From assembly GCF_003265705.1 (NCBI RefSeq), contig NW_020313045.1, positions 2,284,818 to 2,348,817 of the forward strand: DNA of 64,000 bases, written 5' to 3'. Made by a program: the position numbers and the translations under genes. Position 1 is the stretch's first letter. The number at the start of each line of letters is the position of its first letter. The stretch is from Callorhinus ursinus. Lineage: Eukaryota > Chordata > Mammalia > Carnivora > Otariidae. The notes under the pieces were generated by a model. That model did not search any database. It saw only the letters and a program-made list of their open reading frames with translations, and had not been told where the DNA came from. Below are positions 13,280-25,422 of this stretch, piece after piece.

Positions 13280-13940
13280 ACGGGTCTTCTTCTCTCACCA
13301 GCACTTAACATGACATCGTACGAACATTCCTCATCGCCTCCGCCTCTTCTAATCTGGCCCACCCTCTCTACTCTGGATTACTACAAGAGCCTCCTTGTCC
13401 TGCTTCCAGCGCTGCCTCCCTTCTTCCACTAGAAACCACAACGGCTCCTATCTCACGCCATGCCCCGGATGAGCCGAGGCCCTTCTGTTAAAGTATTGCT
13501 TCTGTAATAGCTTCTGCCCACTCTGCACCCCTAGTCTTTCCTCTCTGTCTTCATTGCTGTTGTTCCCCCTCTTCTCTCACTCAATTCGATCCGTGCTTGC
13601 TGCTTCTGAAACATCTCAACATCATGTCCCATCGCTGGGCCTCCCATATTCCCTCTACCCCACAAGGCTGGTCCCCTCCCGCTCACTCTCTCCTTCCAGT
13701 CTTAGCTCAAACATGACCTTCAAAAGGAAGCCTACTTTCCTATTTAAAACTGTACACCTGTGCATCCCCTTTGTGTACAACCTTCTTGTTTGTTTGTTTG
13801 CTGTCTCTCCTTGCTAAAACATAAGCTCTGTGAGGGCAGGGATTTTTGTTCGTGGCTATATGCTCAGCATCTAGAAGAGCACTTGGCAAAAAGTGGCTGC
13901 TTACTGTTCAATGCATATATAATTCCATGGGGATTAAATG
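13280..13940 (+). mobile_element. L2 remnant
   Basis: Old L2 3' region: ..CTTAGCTCAAACATGACCTTC, AACATAAGCTCTGTGAGGGCAGGGATTTTTG-type text and a CTCAGCATCTAGAAGAGCACTTGGCA end. Open frames here are CT-rich L2 debris. Confidence 0.7.
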
Positions 13941-13997
13941 TGACTTAGACCACCAAACAGGTTTTACTGAACAAAGTAAGTGACTTCACAAATAACA

Positions 13998-14200
13998 GGG
14001 GCACCTGGGTGGCTCAGTCGGTTGGGCATCCAACTGCTGATTTCAGTTCAGGTCATGATCTCAGGGTTATGAGGTGGAGCCCCACGTCAGTTGGGCTCCA
14101 CACTCAGTGGAGAGACTGCTTCAGTTTCTCTCTCTCCCTCTCCCTCCGCCCCTCCCCGCTTCGCTTTCTAAAATAAATAAATAAATCTTAAAAAAAAATT
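13998..14200 (+). mobile_element. Can-SINE
   Basis: Head GGGGCACCTGGGTGGCTCAG, CT-rich body, AATAAATAAATAAATC tail and A run. The target duplication is not clear by eye. Confidence 0.9.
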
Positions 14201-15284
14201 AACAGCACATGGCATGAAAAAATGAAACAAAGTCAAATGAGCTTTGAGACCTCAGACAGGGATGCCGGGGAGACGTAGGAAAACATTAAATATCACAGCA
14301 TTTTTAAAAATTATGAATGCTCCCACCCCCTAGCTGCAGTTACGATCTAACCTTTCATGCTTTCAAAGATGAGCTAAGGAATATGAAGCTACTCACTTCA
14401 AAGTCAAAGTAAAGTATGGTAATGAATTTCTATCCTTAAAAGAATTCAACTTTTCCTGAGTCAAAGACATGAAATGGGAGTCCTAGAATTCCAAGAAAAT
14501 TATTACAAAGTCCCTGCTTTCTTATCACATACTCAGCAGGAATCATGGATTGGCCTCTCTCCCCTTTCCTCCTTTGCCCTTCCTAGGAAATCTGGAAAAT
14601 AATATCAAGAATCTGCAATATTTGGCACTAGTTAAAATTTTTAAGAATTGTCTTTCCTATAAAGACAATGTTGCAGAAAATGTATCCTTCCAAATGTACG
14701 AAAAACAGTAACCAATAATTATTTACCTGATCCTTTTGAAGCTATTCCAGTCAGAGAACAAAGTGTAGGACTACATTAAGCAATGAGTTGTTAATGCCTT
14801 CCCTGATAAAATTTGTGCATGTATATGTACATATGTTCGGCATTTTGGGGGGGGGGGTTGTTTGTTTTTAACATCTAGGAGTAACAAGCAATTGCCAGCA
14901 AAGCTAGCATAGGAAATCCAATACTCTGCCAATTTACACACGATTCCCTGAAGCCATTCCTGATTAAATGTTGTACCATTTCAATCTTCTTACGGGGGAT
15001 ATCTATTAACTAGCACTGCTTGTGAAGCCAATGAATTTAGTATATAATTACACGTATCCTATACAAATTACTTCTCAATGACCTCTACTCACAGAAATAA
15101 ACCAAAGAGGGATGACTGGCTCATTATAAATCTACAGAAAGATTTCACTGGGAAAAGGTATTGAGAGCAAAGTCCTGAAGGATCTTAAGCTTCACCTGAA
15201 TTTAATTTCAGCAGGAAGTAATCTCTTCTGTTCTGAACTCTCAGTGCATTTTACATGAACTCTTTGTGGCACATAACACTTTTC

Positions 15285-15420
15285 TGTCGCTAGGGAACTA
15301 TGTGACCTTGAACAAGTCACTGCCATTCTCCCCGCCTGAGTGTCTTCATCTGTAAAATGAGATGCTTGAACAAGGTGATTTCAAGTCTCCTCCAGATCTC
15401 ACATTTCCTGATGGCATAAT
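15285..15420 (+). mobile_element. MIR remnant
   Basis: CTATGTGACCTTGAACAAGTC and TCTTCATCTGTAAAATGAGA are the MIR core. Confidence 0.72.
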
Positions 15421-16055
15421 TATAATCACAGAAGCACACTTTACCCATCCTTTCAAGGCAAGCATGGGAATTTGATTTACCTCTGGAGCCTCCCTACTGT
15501 CTAGAACAGCCAACTGAATTTCCCTTAGCAACTGCTCAGCGAACGCATTCAGGGACTCTGAAAACAGTGCCGTCATCTGAAATTCCCATTCTCTTCACCA
15601 CCTTCAACCCTTCCTAAGCCCGACCGTGACTGTGACCCAAATGGCTCTCTTCGAGGCCACCCTTACCATACCTCTGGCAGAATTACAGAGAGGCCAGAGA
15701 GGTAAACATACCACTTGTCACCTGGAAGAAATGCACCCACCCAAAAGTTTCAAGGCACATGCTTTGTAAACCATCTGACTCAACATCACACACACAACTG
15801 GAGGCCTAGAGAGAGGTTCCATTTCATAGAATAAGCTTATCTAATGCATTCCAATCACCTGAGAGCATGTGTAGGAAGCTACAAGCAGATGTTGCAGGGG
15901 GAGAAAAGCAAGGTGGCAGGCAGAAGAGGAGAGAATACAAGACCTGCTGAGGAGAAGAAGGAGAACATTCCCTTCACCTTTCCAGAGGGGGACATTTTAA
16001 AAACCCAAATCCCAGAGGGAACTATACTGCAAGAATAGGAAACATCTACTCATAG

Positions 16056-16285
16056 CTGTTAGGACTCTGAAGCCAGAATGTCTGGGTTCAAATCCCTCCT
16101 CTGCTGATTAGTAGCTGTATATCCACGGGAAAGTTAATCAACCCTCTGGGCCTCGGTGTTCTCAACTGTAAAATGAGAATAGCAGCACTTCATTGATAGG
16201 GCTGTTATAAAAATAAAACGGGTTAATACATGTAAAATGCTTATACCAACACCCAGCACACAGTAGGTGCTCAGTAAATGAGAGC
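16056..16285 (+). mobile_element. MIR, nearly complete
   Basis: GGGTTCAAATCCCTCCTCTG, CTCAACTGTAAAATGAGAAT and CACAGTAGGTGCTCAGTAAA are in the right order. Confidence 0.82.
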
Positions 16286-17995
16286 TCCCAGCATTGCAGT
16301 TATTATTATTAGATAGAGTTCTGGGATTCTCTGGGATTTGTTCTAAGAGAACAAAGGAATCACGCTGCTCTTACAGATTCTAATTCTGCAGTTCCCTCCT
16401 CCAGATGACAGTTGCAAGGATAAACCTTTACGTATTTATGTATACTTGTATACTCTATCAGTCTTAACTACTGCCAACCACAGAAACCATTCATTCAAAA
16501 TTTAAATGCCTTTCTGAACGATATTCTAGGTTTCAAAAAAGACTTGATCGCCCACGCTCTGAGAGTACAAAAGGACTACTAAACTGTAGGGCTGAGAGGA
16601 GGTGGGAGCACAAAGACATCTTTGTAGCAGTTTGAGCTATCACATACCACGGCCTCAACGGCCTCAGCTTCAGAGAGTTGCCTCCTTCAGAAGGAAACTA
16701 ACAAACTGGATCCATTGTTCCTTAACATCAGAGTTCTTGGATGTGATCGTTCTTAAATCCCTGGCAACGCCTTAGTAAAGATCAGAGGATCTCAGTTCTT
16801 TCCATTAGGACAGCATCAAATCCCCTCCAAGCAATTTTCTTAGGTCAGCATCATTATTTGAGATGCCAGGGAAACTGGTGAAATTTCACCACTAAGCTAA
16901 GTTCCCTGTTCCGGGCTGAAGACGTGAGGTAAAGCTAGAAGATATTTTAGCTGTCCTGACGAAATGTCCAAGATGGGGAAATGGGAAGAAATTTAAAGAG
17001 AATCATGAGAAATTCCTTTTTAAAATCCCTTTTATAAAGCAGTCATTTTAGTAAACAAAAAGCATACAAAGCGATAATGACAACCAATTAAAAGAAGTTT
17101 TCAGAAGGCAATGACCCTTAAAAGTTCCAGTTCGTTCCCTGATGGGATGTCTAGAACTCTGGTTTTCCAAGCATCTTTCAATAAACAGGTAGAAGAGACA
17201 AATAGACAAAAGAGCTAATACTGTGTCTTGTATTCCTTTGTCAAATGATCAGGCAAAGAACAAAGTCAGCAATGGTCACACTGTCCTGGATGTGTTCAAC
17301 TGTCTTTTTATAACCCTGGGCTGAGAAACAATGGACACCCTAAACACACAGAAACTGAGCAACAGAAGAAGTAAAGTTCCAGGAGGCCACAAAAAGGTAG
17401 CCTATGATCTCTGTTCCAAAGGGGCCAGATTTCAGAAACTCTGAGAACAAGTTCGCCCACAGCACCCCTTTTAGGCCTAAAACTGCAGAGCTGATGGGGG
17501 TGGCTGGAGAGTTTCCTAAAAACAGAGGACTGTCTGCTTACAGAACCCACTTCAACGGTTTCTGGCAAGGAAGGACAGTAGTCAAATCTGTGTGAAGCCA
17601 AGAACAAGTCCATATTTGACAAATCACTCCCATCAAGACAGTGATGTCAGCCACAATAGAGTTTTTTGGCAAGACTGAAAATGTGCACCTGTGGGAACCT
17701 GGAAAGATTTGACAGATTTCTGTTTTCCCAGCCCTTTATCAGCACGTTAATTATAGCAACTGTACGGTGTATGCTGAGCTTTACAGAAAGGCAGCTGGCT
17801 GTGCGAAACCAAGATGCTGCTCTCCTGGGCATGAGAAGGACCCGCCGCCAGGAGTGCTCACGCACGGAAATGTTCGGTCTGAGTACAGTGTAACGCTGAG
17901 CTAGACGGCACCAGCAGCCGAGAAAGGGCTACACTCTGCGGATACCTGGGTGTGGCAAACCTAAGAAGGAGTCACGACACCCGTGTACGGACACG

Positions 17996-18024
17996 GACAC
18001 ACACACACACACACACACACACAC
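17996..18024. repeat. (AC)n microsatellite, (UG)n in the FTO transcript
   Basis: About 14 AC units on the plus strand. The FTO pre-mRNA reads this as a UG repeat starting about 82 bases into intron 3. Confidence 0.95.
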
Positions 18025-18106
18025 TCGCGCACACGCACGCCTCCCCAGCCGCCACAGCTCAGGTCACGTGACACTCAGGGCTGCATCTTCACGGAGCAGA
18101 CTGTAC

Positions 18107-18731
18107 CTTCACAGCTATAACTGTACACGGCCACCGCCGACCGTTCCACCAGATTTTCATCGTGATGCCAGCTCACGGCCATTTTCCCCATGCCAAAATA
18201 AGGCTCCTCCTTCAGGTACGGCATTTTCTGGGGATCCATGAAATTCAACAGAGTGACGTTGTATGCGGCTCTGTTCTTAATGTCCAGCTCGTCTTGCCCG
18301 TCAAAGGACCCCAGCCCGACCCTGGGGAAATCTGGACCTATACACACCGGCACGGCATCGATATTAGCTTTCTCTTTGCAGGCGAGTTCCTCCAAAGCCT
18401 GGCTGGTCTCTGTCTGCAGGTAGTCGTTGAGCTTGAGGAAGGTCTGACAGGCAGCAGCAATACCCGCCTCGTCGTATTTCGGAGTAGAGCCCTTCACTGG
18501 CCAGGGCACCGTAAAGAGCCTGGTGTTGAGGTACTTGTAGGTGCAGCCTGGGTTGCCAATGAGGATGCGAGAGACTGGGGTGAGCAAATCCTTGCCTTGG
18601 ATCCTGACCAGGTCCCGGAAGAAGCAGCCATGCTTGTGCAGCGTAAGGAAGGCTTCTTGCACCTCCTTATGGAGCTCCTCAGGTACGCTGCCGGCTTCGC
18701 GGAGAACCAGTTTCGGGTATTTCAGCTGCCA
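18107..18731 (-). CDS. FTO: FTO exon 3 (large catalytic exon)
   Basis: This 625-base exon encodes most of the N-terminal catalytic domain of FTO, a nuclear Fe(II)/2-oxoglutarate-dependent oxygenase that removes the methyl group from m6A and m6Am in RNA. On the minus strand the acceptor is GGTTTTGTTTCAG and the exon starts at the Trp42 codon. The donor is GAAG|GTACAG, leaving one base of a Gly codon for exon 4. Visible motifs are TPVSR (Arg96, substrate recognition), TYKYLN (Tyr106/Tyr108, substrate pocket), TLLNFMD (Asn205, 2OG binding) and SWHHDENL (HxD iron ligands His231 and Asp233). The third iron ligand, His307, is in exon 5, off the window. The product appears one residue shorter than human FTO near [11 protein letters not shown]. 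An upstream in-frame Met (MVLF) is intronic and not a start. Confidence 0.98.
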
Positions 18732-19094
18732 CTGAAACAAAACCAAAGCAAAAACATGTGTTCATGGAGAGCTAGGAGTTTCTCATTTCCAGAACTGTGA
18801 TGCTTGGTCAGCGTTCGGAGGGGGCAAAAGAAACAACCGTCAGGTAGCATTTCTGAACAGGATCCGTATCTCTCCAGCCTCACACAGAAGGCTACGTGAA
18901 ATGAATGTCATTGACTGTCCAAGTCAAGATTTTCAAGTCCCAACTCAAATCATTCATCTTTACTAGAAACAAAATAATCATCATCCTGTGCTCTGATCTG
19001 CCAGGCTCCCTCTACAGCCACTTCTCCCTGCCCTCAATCTGTCTTCCAACCTTTGGCCCTCCAGACAACACAATTTTATTAATTAACTGCTTAC

Positions 19095-19330
19095 TACCTA
19101 TTTATTAAGTGCTTACTAAGTGCCATGTATTATTCTCAATGATTTAGACACGTTGACTCCTTCACAGCTCACAGCTTTATGTGACAGTACTGTTACTGTC
19201 TCCAGTTTCTAAAGGAGATTCTGGAAGCACAGAGACATTTATGTAAACACTTGCCCACAGTCACATAGCTGATACCCAGTGGGGCTGGGATTTGAAGCCT
19301 CTGAGCTCGAGTCTGGTTCCAAGGCAGGAG
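19095..19330 (-). mobile_element. MIR remnant
   Basis: ACTTGCCCACAGTCACATAGC and GGGGCTGGGATTTGAAGCC are the reverse-complement MIR core. Confidence 0.72.
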
Positions 19331-19929
19331 GTCTGAACCACAAGATTGCCCTGCCTCCCAATAAATGACAAACTGGTGTCTGCTCTAATACTATCACTGA
19401 AGGAGAAATCACTTCTCGTTGGGAATTAGATACCAAGTCCCACAAACACTAGAGCCAGGAGAATTTTGCTTACAACGATAATACTAGAGCCCAGAATGTA
19501 TTCAGCAAATGTTGAATAAAGGAGTGAATAAATGAGGTGTTCTACTGTGATTGAGAAAGTTGTGATCATTCTACTGGTGTCACTGGAGGAGAATACTTTA
19601 AGATGATCCCTCCTCTAATATGGAAATACATGGATTTATTGTCACAGTGGAGGACTTAATTACCTATTCAGCCACCACTTCTGGCTCCTAAGACTTATGA
19701 ATGGGTGATAAGCCAGAGTTCCCTGATTCTGTACAATGAAATGGACTTTTTTTTTTTTTAACCAAAGCACAGGATTTTACATTTACCCCTGTAAAGTTTA
19801 ATCTGATTGGTACCTTCTCAGTACTGTACTGCCCACCATTTTTGAGACACATTCCTTCTATATCTTCATCAATGATTACCATTTATATGATAAACAGGGC
19901 AAGACCATTTAATCCTTCATACCTTTTTT

Positions 19930-20695
19930 TCATTCAATATATGTCTGCAGAGCACCTACCAAACACTAGACAGAGATAAGGTTCCTGCCCTCACAGAGCT
20001 TTCTACCAGATCAGGTAATAAATAAGGAAAAGCGATCTCAAATTGCATTAAGTATTAGGACAGAAACAAACCAGTGGGAAATCTGTCATAGATGAGGGAA
20101 GACTCTCTAAGGAGTTGGCATTTAAGCTGAGATCTTCAGGAAAAGGAGATGCCAGCCACGTGACAAGCTGGGGGGAGAGCTTCCCGGGGAAGGGACCAAA
20201 AACCACAAAGGTGCTGAGGAGGGAGACCAGACTGCTCTGGAGACAAAAAGAAGTCCAGTTTTACTAGAGGAAAAGAGCCAAAGGCAGAGAGACATGCGGT
20301 GGGGTTGAAGGGAAGGCAGGGGCTGGACCACACAGAGCCTGGGAGGTCAAAGTAGGGAATCGGGATTTGACTCAAAGTGTGCTAGAGGACCCAAGGGAAG
20401 GAGAGTAATTTGATTTACATTTTATAAAAATCACTCTTAGTTACAATATCGGGCACAGATTGGAAAGAGGCAAATGTGAAAGTGGAAATCCTGTTAGGTG
20501 CTATTACAACCATCCAGGAGAAAAGAGATGACGGTCTAAATGTGAGAGAGAGATAAATGGACAGGTAAACTACATACTTTATAGGCAGAGCAAAAGGCAG
20601 TGCTTATCGACTAGATGTGAGGGGTAAAGAAAGGAAAGCAGGGCCAGAGGACCCTTAGATTTCTGGATTTAATAAATGAATAAACAGCTTACCAT
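19930..20695 (-). mobile_element. L2/L3 (CR1-clade) remnant
   Basis: Plus-strand text AGAGCACCTACCAAACACTAG, TTTAAGCTGAGATCTTCAGG and AAAAATCACTCTTAGTTAC is the reverse complement of CR1-clade LINE 3' sequence. The copy is diverged and interrupted by a SINE at its right end. Confidence 0.6.
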
Positions 20696-20869
20696 TTTTT
20701 AAAAAGATTTATCTATCTATTTGAGAGAGAGAATGCGTGCACGCTCAAGCAGGAAGGGCAGAGGGAGAGTGTCCGAAGCAGACTCCGAGCTAAGTACGGA
20801 GCCCAAGATCATGACCCGAGCCGAAACCAAGAGCTGGACACTTAACCAACTGCACCACCCAGGCACTCC
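20696..20869 (-). mobile_element. Can-SINE, sense to FTO
   Basis: Reverse-complement head (AACTGCACCACCCAGGCACTCC) at the right and a T-rich start at the left. An older, diverged copy. Confidence 0.85.
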
Positions 20870-21732
20870 TCCTTTTTCTTTTAAATAAAAAAGACTGGGA
20901 CAAAACAGGAATGCTAGGTGAAAGAATGAGAAGGAAGGAGGAGCTCCCTTTTGGAGCTGTAGCCATTAAGATACCTACGAAATCTTCATGAGAAGTGGTG
21001 CGGGGAGGTGGGGTGGTCAACTGCACAGACACACCTGGAAATCCAGGTGGCAGCTGTCAGCACACCTGTGGTTTTTAAAGGCCTGGAAATGAATGAGCCC
21101 TCCCAGGGAAATAGCATGAACACAGAAGGGGGCCCACGGCCATTTCCTGAGTCTCAGAGGAAAGGAGCAAAAGAGACCTTTGAGGGAGAAAACTAGGAGA
21201 GAGTATTAATGCAGAAGTGAAAAGACAGGAGCACTTCAAGGACGGAGCAGGCGACCACTCCTGGGAGGCCAAGTGAGATGAGGAGAGACATGACCCCCGA
21301 GATGTGGCAGCGTGGAGGTCACTGATGACCATGACAAGAGCGATTTCAGCAGAGTGGTGGGGATGAGAGTCGGAGGAGAGTCAGCTGGGGATGGAATGAC
21401 AGAGCAGCAGTGGAGGTGCCGTGCTTAAATGTCCATCTCAGAGGTCACGCTCTGAAGGGGAACAGAATAACACAGTTGTTGATGAAGGGCAACACTGGAT
21501 CGGGGGACCATCTTCAGCACTGAAAGACGGGGGGACACATCAGAGCTTGCCAGGATACTCCTGGGAAGAGGCTGATGCTGCAGGACATGGGGTGATTAAC
21601 CACAGGAGCAAAATCCTTGAGTGGCCAGAGCAGGAGTCTCCCAATGGAAGTATGTGAATGACTGGTGGGGTTTGTACGGCAATCCGCCAGAGTTGGTGGG
21701 GGGAAGCTGGCAGAACCGTTTTGTTTTTAATC

Positions 21733-21759
21733 TAAAAAAAAAAAAAAAAAAAAAAAAAT
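21733..21759. repeat. Poly(A) run
   Basis: About 27 A, with no SINE or L1 body recognised next to it. Confidence 0.85.
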
Positions 21760-22379
21760 CAAGCTTTACTAAAATATGTGTACATGTATGTGTGTGATAT
21801 ATAAACACATATACAAGCATTTAATATGAGCTCTATTATAAAAGACACAGTATACAAGTAATACTTACATCTATTTAATGAATAACTATCCATAGTGTGC
21901 TGGAGTCACTTTACATGCCTTTGGGAAAGCCTACTGTGTACATCGCCTCACAACTGCACATTCAGTGACATGTTGGTAGCCTGAAATTGGCCATGGAGAA
22001 GTATTTACACCACAGAAATCAGGAAACACTAAAAATCGAGGCTGGTTTATTTTTTCCCAGACAGCCCATTCTTAAACACTTAGTAGGACCCCACTGTATA
22101 TGCTTAAAATTTGTTACTGACAGGAGTATATGATCAAAAAACATTTGGATCGGAAGAAAGATACTTCCTGTATCAGAATAAACTGGAAGGAGAAAGAAGA
22201 TCTAAATTCAGAGAGGACTATAAACTTGATTAACAGGCAAATGACTAAGTTTCAGGGAGTTTTTAGAGGGAGAGAGAGGGGAGCACTTCAATTTTTCACA
22301 GTGAAAATGCAAAACAAATCACTAGTTAAGAATGTGTGCTGGTCACGTGGGCTGCTTGCCAGATAGTTCTGGACTCCTC

Positions 22380-22730
22380 TGCCATCACCCAGCTTTTTGG
22401 ACCCAATGTTGAATTATGCTTCCTAGCCCCCTCATGTTGGGTGAAACATGTGACTGTCTGTGTCCAGAAAAATGACGGCTGTCACTTCTAGCCTGGAGCA
22501 CTTCAGGGAGAACCACACCCTCCAGAATGCTCTTTTTTGGCATAGTCACCAGCTAGTGGCTACGTGGATCCCTGAGTTACTACTTTCATGGGTAGTGATT
22601 TTCTGCCAACCCACAAATGACATGTAGAATGAGTAAGACATATTGCTGGGGGAAGCCACTGAGATTTGAAGGTTGTTTGTTACTACAGCATTATCTAGCC
22701 CATTCTGCCTGATCCAGAATGCAGGAAATA
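22380..22730 (+). repeat. Old interspersed repeat, family not assigned
   Basis: The 3' part AAGCCACTGAGATTTGAAGG, TTGTTTGTTACTACAGCATT and CTGATCCAG resembles a common mammalian interspersed repeat end. I cannot name the family with certainty. Confidence 0.45.
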
Positions 22731-23299
22731 GAAGGTAAGCAGGAAGTCTATGTAGGCAGAAGAAAAATGAAGTCGTCAAGCCTGCATATGGAAAAATGAC
22801 CTTACTAGGAAAGCGTGGTAGGATTGCCCTGCTTCTCAGAGTGCCTATCTGAGGTGTGTGATCATAAATTTAAAGTGACAGAAAGCAGAGTTATGTGGCA
22901 CACCACTATGAATGGCCAGTGAGACTGTCAGGGATGCATTTAGGATTTATAGTTTCTATACTCGTTTATCCCATTTGAAAAATAAAAAGAGAAATATCAT
23001 ACTTCCTGTTTATGCAGCTCATGAAGACAGCAATCTAGTAAGCAACAACGGAATATTCTGGAGCCATGAGCAGTAACTCTAATTCTATCACTAAACTGGT
23101 TCTCTGAGCAAGTCCCAGAGGCCTCAGTATACTTGAAGCACATCTAACAGCAGCGGTCAAGAAGGAAATTTCTCAACAATTCTGGGTTCTTTAATCCTCG
23201 GTATAAAATATTAACGAAAAGTAAGATAATTCCCAAGAACTTTATTTGGGAACACACTCCCTCTGGGACTGAAAGAGGAGGAAGACTGGAGATAATACA

Positions 23300-23336
<37 letters not shown>
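23300..23336. repeat. (CA)n microsatellite
   Basis: About 17 CA units in FTO intron 2. The 'MCVCVCVC' open frame across it is an artefact. Confidence 0.95.
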
Positions 23337-23338
<2 letters not shown>

Positions 23339-23559
23339 TACACACAGCTTGCGGCCATCATCAATATACAGTCGGGCTGGAGACTGCGGAAGATGGATTT
23401 AACACAGGGGAATAATAACTCTAAGGACCTGGGAAATTCACATAACCATATGAGTATCACATGTAAATACCTTGACTTTAAAAACAGCATTCTAAAAATA
23501 AAACAGTAATAATGACATGGGAAAGTAACCCACCCCCCATCCCCTGGATCTTTTTTCCA

Positions 23560-23930
23560 CTGATCTCTCATGTCCTTTCCCCTCCAACCACATTGGCCTC
23601 TTCTCCTACAGGCCTCAAGAGGCCAGCATTCAACACCTCCCCTTCAGGGCAGGCTCTTCCTCCCAAATCTGTACCTGCCAGGCCCTTCTCATCCTGCAGG
23701 CCACTTTCTCCAAGAATCTTTCCCTGAACTTCCCCCACCTCAAATATATATCCCCCATTATCATTCATCACACACTTCTCAATCTATAACTACATATTTC
23801 TTTGAACTATTATTTGTTTAATAGTCTCTCCTGCAAGACTGAATCTCCCAGAAGAAGGACATGGTAGCAGTTTTATTCTCCACTGTATCCCCAAGCCCTT
23901 GCCTGACTCCAATATAAGTGCTCAAGACTT
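23560..23930 (+). mobile_element. L2 remnant
   Basis: CT-rich L2 3' text ending AGAAGAAGGACATGGTAGCAG and AAGTGCTCAAGA. No coding capacity. Confidence 0.6.
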
Positions 23931-24199
23931 GCCTCTAAGAGTAAGAGAATAAAAAAATCTAAGATTGATAGAAAACAGATTATTGAGGGTCTGGGCCGGG
24001 AGTGGGAAAGAAGGCTGACAACTGCAAAAGGCAGGAGGGATCTTTTGGGGATTTGGAAATATTCTAAAACTCCTGTGGTGATGGTTATACAACTCGACAA
24101 ATTTACTAAAAATTACTGAATTGTACCATCTTAAAAGGTAAATTTTATGGTATGTAAATTGTACATGCACACAGCTCATCAATAAACTGTTTTTAAAAG

Positions 24200-25170
24200 A
24201 CTGAGACATATGAATATATAAAATTTTAAACTTTTAAACTTGTGCATAAAAAGAATTATAAAATAAAAAGGCAAACACTAACTAGAAATAACTATTTGTA
24301 ATCTAGATAGCAAAAATGGGCTTAATATTCTTAATAAAGAAACTTTCCAAATTTAAATATATGTGTATGTACATATACATACATATACAAATATATATAC
24401 ACATATATAATACGTATTAACAGAGACATTCACACATAAATTAATGGAGAAGACTTAAATATAGAAAAAAATGAACTGCACTGAAGTCAGGAAAAAACAT
24501 AAATTAACATAATTTGTATTAAATTATATTTAATTTGGTTTGCCTATAAAATTTGCAAAAAATAAAATTTTATCACAGTAATACACATTGCTGGTGAGGT
24601 AAAATCAAATATTCTGATAGTCTACAATTAGGAATGCAAATTATTGCAAACTTGCTTACGGCCAGTCAGGCAAAATTCACCAGAACCTAAATATGCTCAT
24701 ATCTTTCCATCCAGTAATCCTACTTCTAAGAACTTATCATAGGGAAATAATTAGAGAAATGTACCAAGACTATAAGGATATTCATCATACTGTTCTTTAT
24801 AATAATTAAAAGCTGAAAACCACCAAAATGCCCAACAGGGGATTAGAGGTAAAATGTTATATTCATGTGATGGAATGCTAAAGTAACACACTTTAGAAAA
24901 ATTTCTGTACTGTTTTGTGAAAAACGTAAATAACAAAGTACTATTAAACAAGAAATTAGTAACCAGATATTGAGACAACAGGATCTCAGCTTAAAAAGAA
25001 AACAAATGTATACAGATAAGTACAGAAAAGAAAACTGGGGGAAAAATATGGTCACAAGTTTATGGTAGTTATCTCTGGGTGGTGAACTTGGGCATAATTT
25101 TAACTTTCTTTTTTAGACATCTGTATATTTTTCAAATTTGCCAAAGTAAATGTAAAAAGCTTTTTAAATT
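24200..25170 (+). mobile_element. Old L1M 3' end
   Basis: Degenerate L1M ORF2 end and 3' UTR: TCCAGTAATCCTACTTCTAAG near 24711, CCAAAATGCCCAACAGGGG near 24823, GGTAGTTATCTCTGGGTGG near 25064. A mixed TA/CA microsatellite lies inside it (about 24352-24416). Confidence 0.65.
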
Positions 25171-25216
25171 AGAAAATCAGGGAAAAGATGTTGCATTCAA
25201 AACTTCTTAATTTTCA

Positions 25217-25422
25217 GGGCACCTGGGTGGCTCAGTCATTAAGCGTCTGCCTTCGGCTCAGGTCATGATCTCAGGGTCCTGGGATCAAGCCCCACATCGT
25301 GCTCCCTGCTCAGCAGAGAGCCTGCTTCTCCCTCTCCCTCTGCTGCTCCCCTCTGCTTATGCTCCGTCTGTGTCTGTCTCTGTCAAATAAATAAATAAAA
25401 TCTTTAAAAAAAAAAAAAGTCG
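25217..25422 (+). mobile_element. Can-SINE
   Basis: Head GGGCACCTGGGTGGCTCAGT and tail AATAAATAAATAAAATC plus A run. Target duplication TAATTTTCA at 25208-25216 and 25423-25431. Confidence 0.92.

Larger units (their letters stand above)
14201..18106. other. Mostly repeat-poor part of intron 3
   Basis: Apart from two MIRs and the AC repeat, this stretch next to exon 3 shows no recognised element or gene. Confidence 0.5.
20870..23299. other. Intron 2 segment with little recognised content
   Basis: Contains an A run at 21733 and an unassigned old repeat at 22380-22730. Open frames are short and lack protein-like features. Confidence 0.45.

Noticed and set aside
13554..13948. Overlapping open frames rich in Ser and Pro
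   Set aside because: CT-rich L2 debris.
18162..18800. 212-codon plus-strand frame
   Set aside because: It is the antisense shadow of FTO exon 3.
23144..23332. Cys/Val-rich open frame
   Set aside because: A product of the (CA)n microsatellite.
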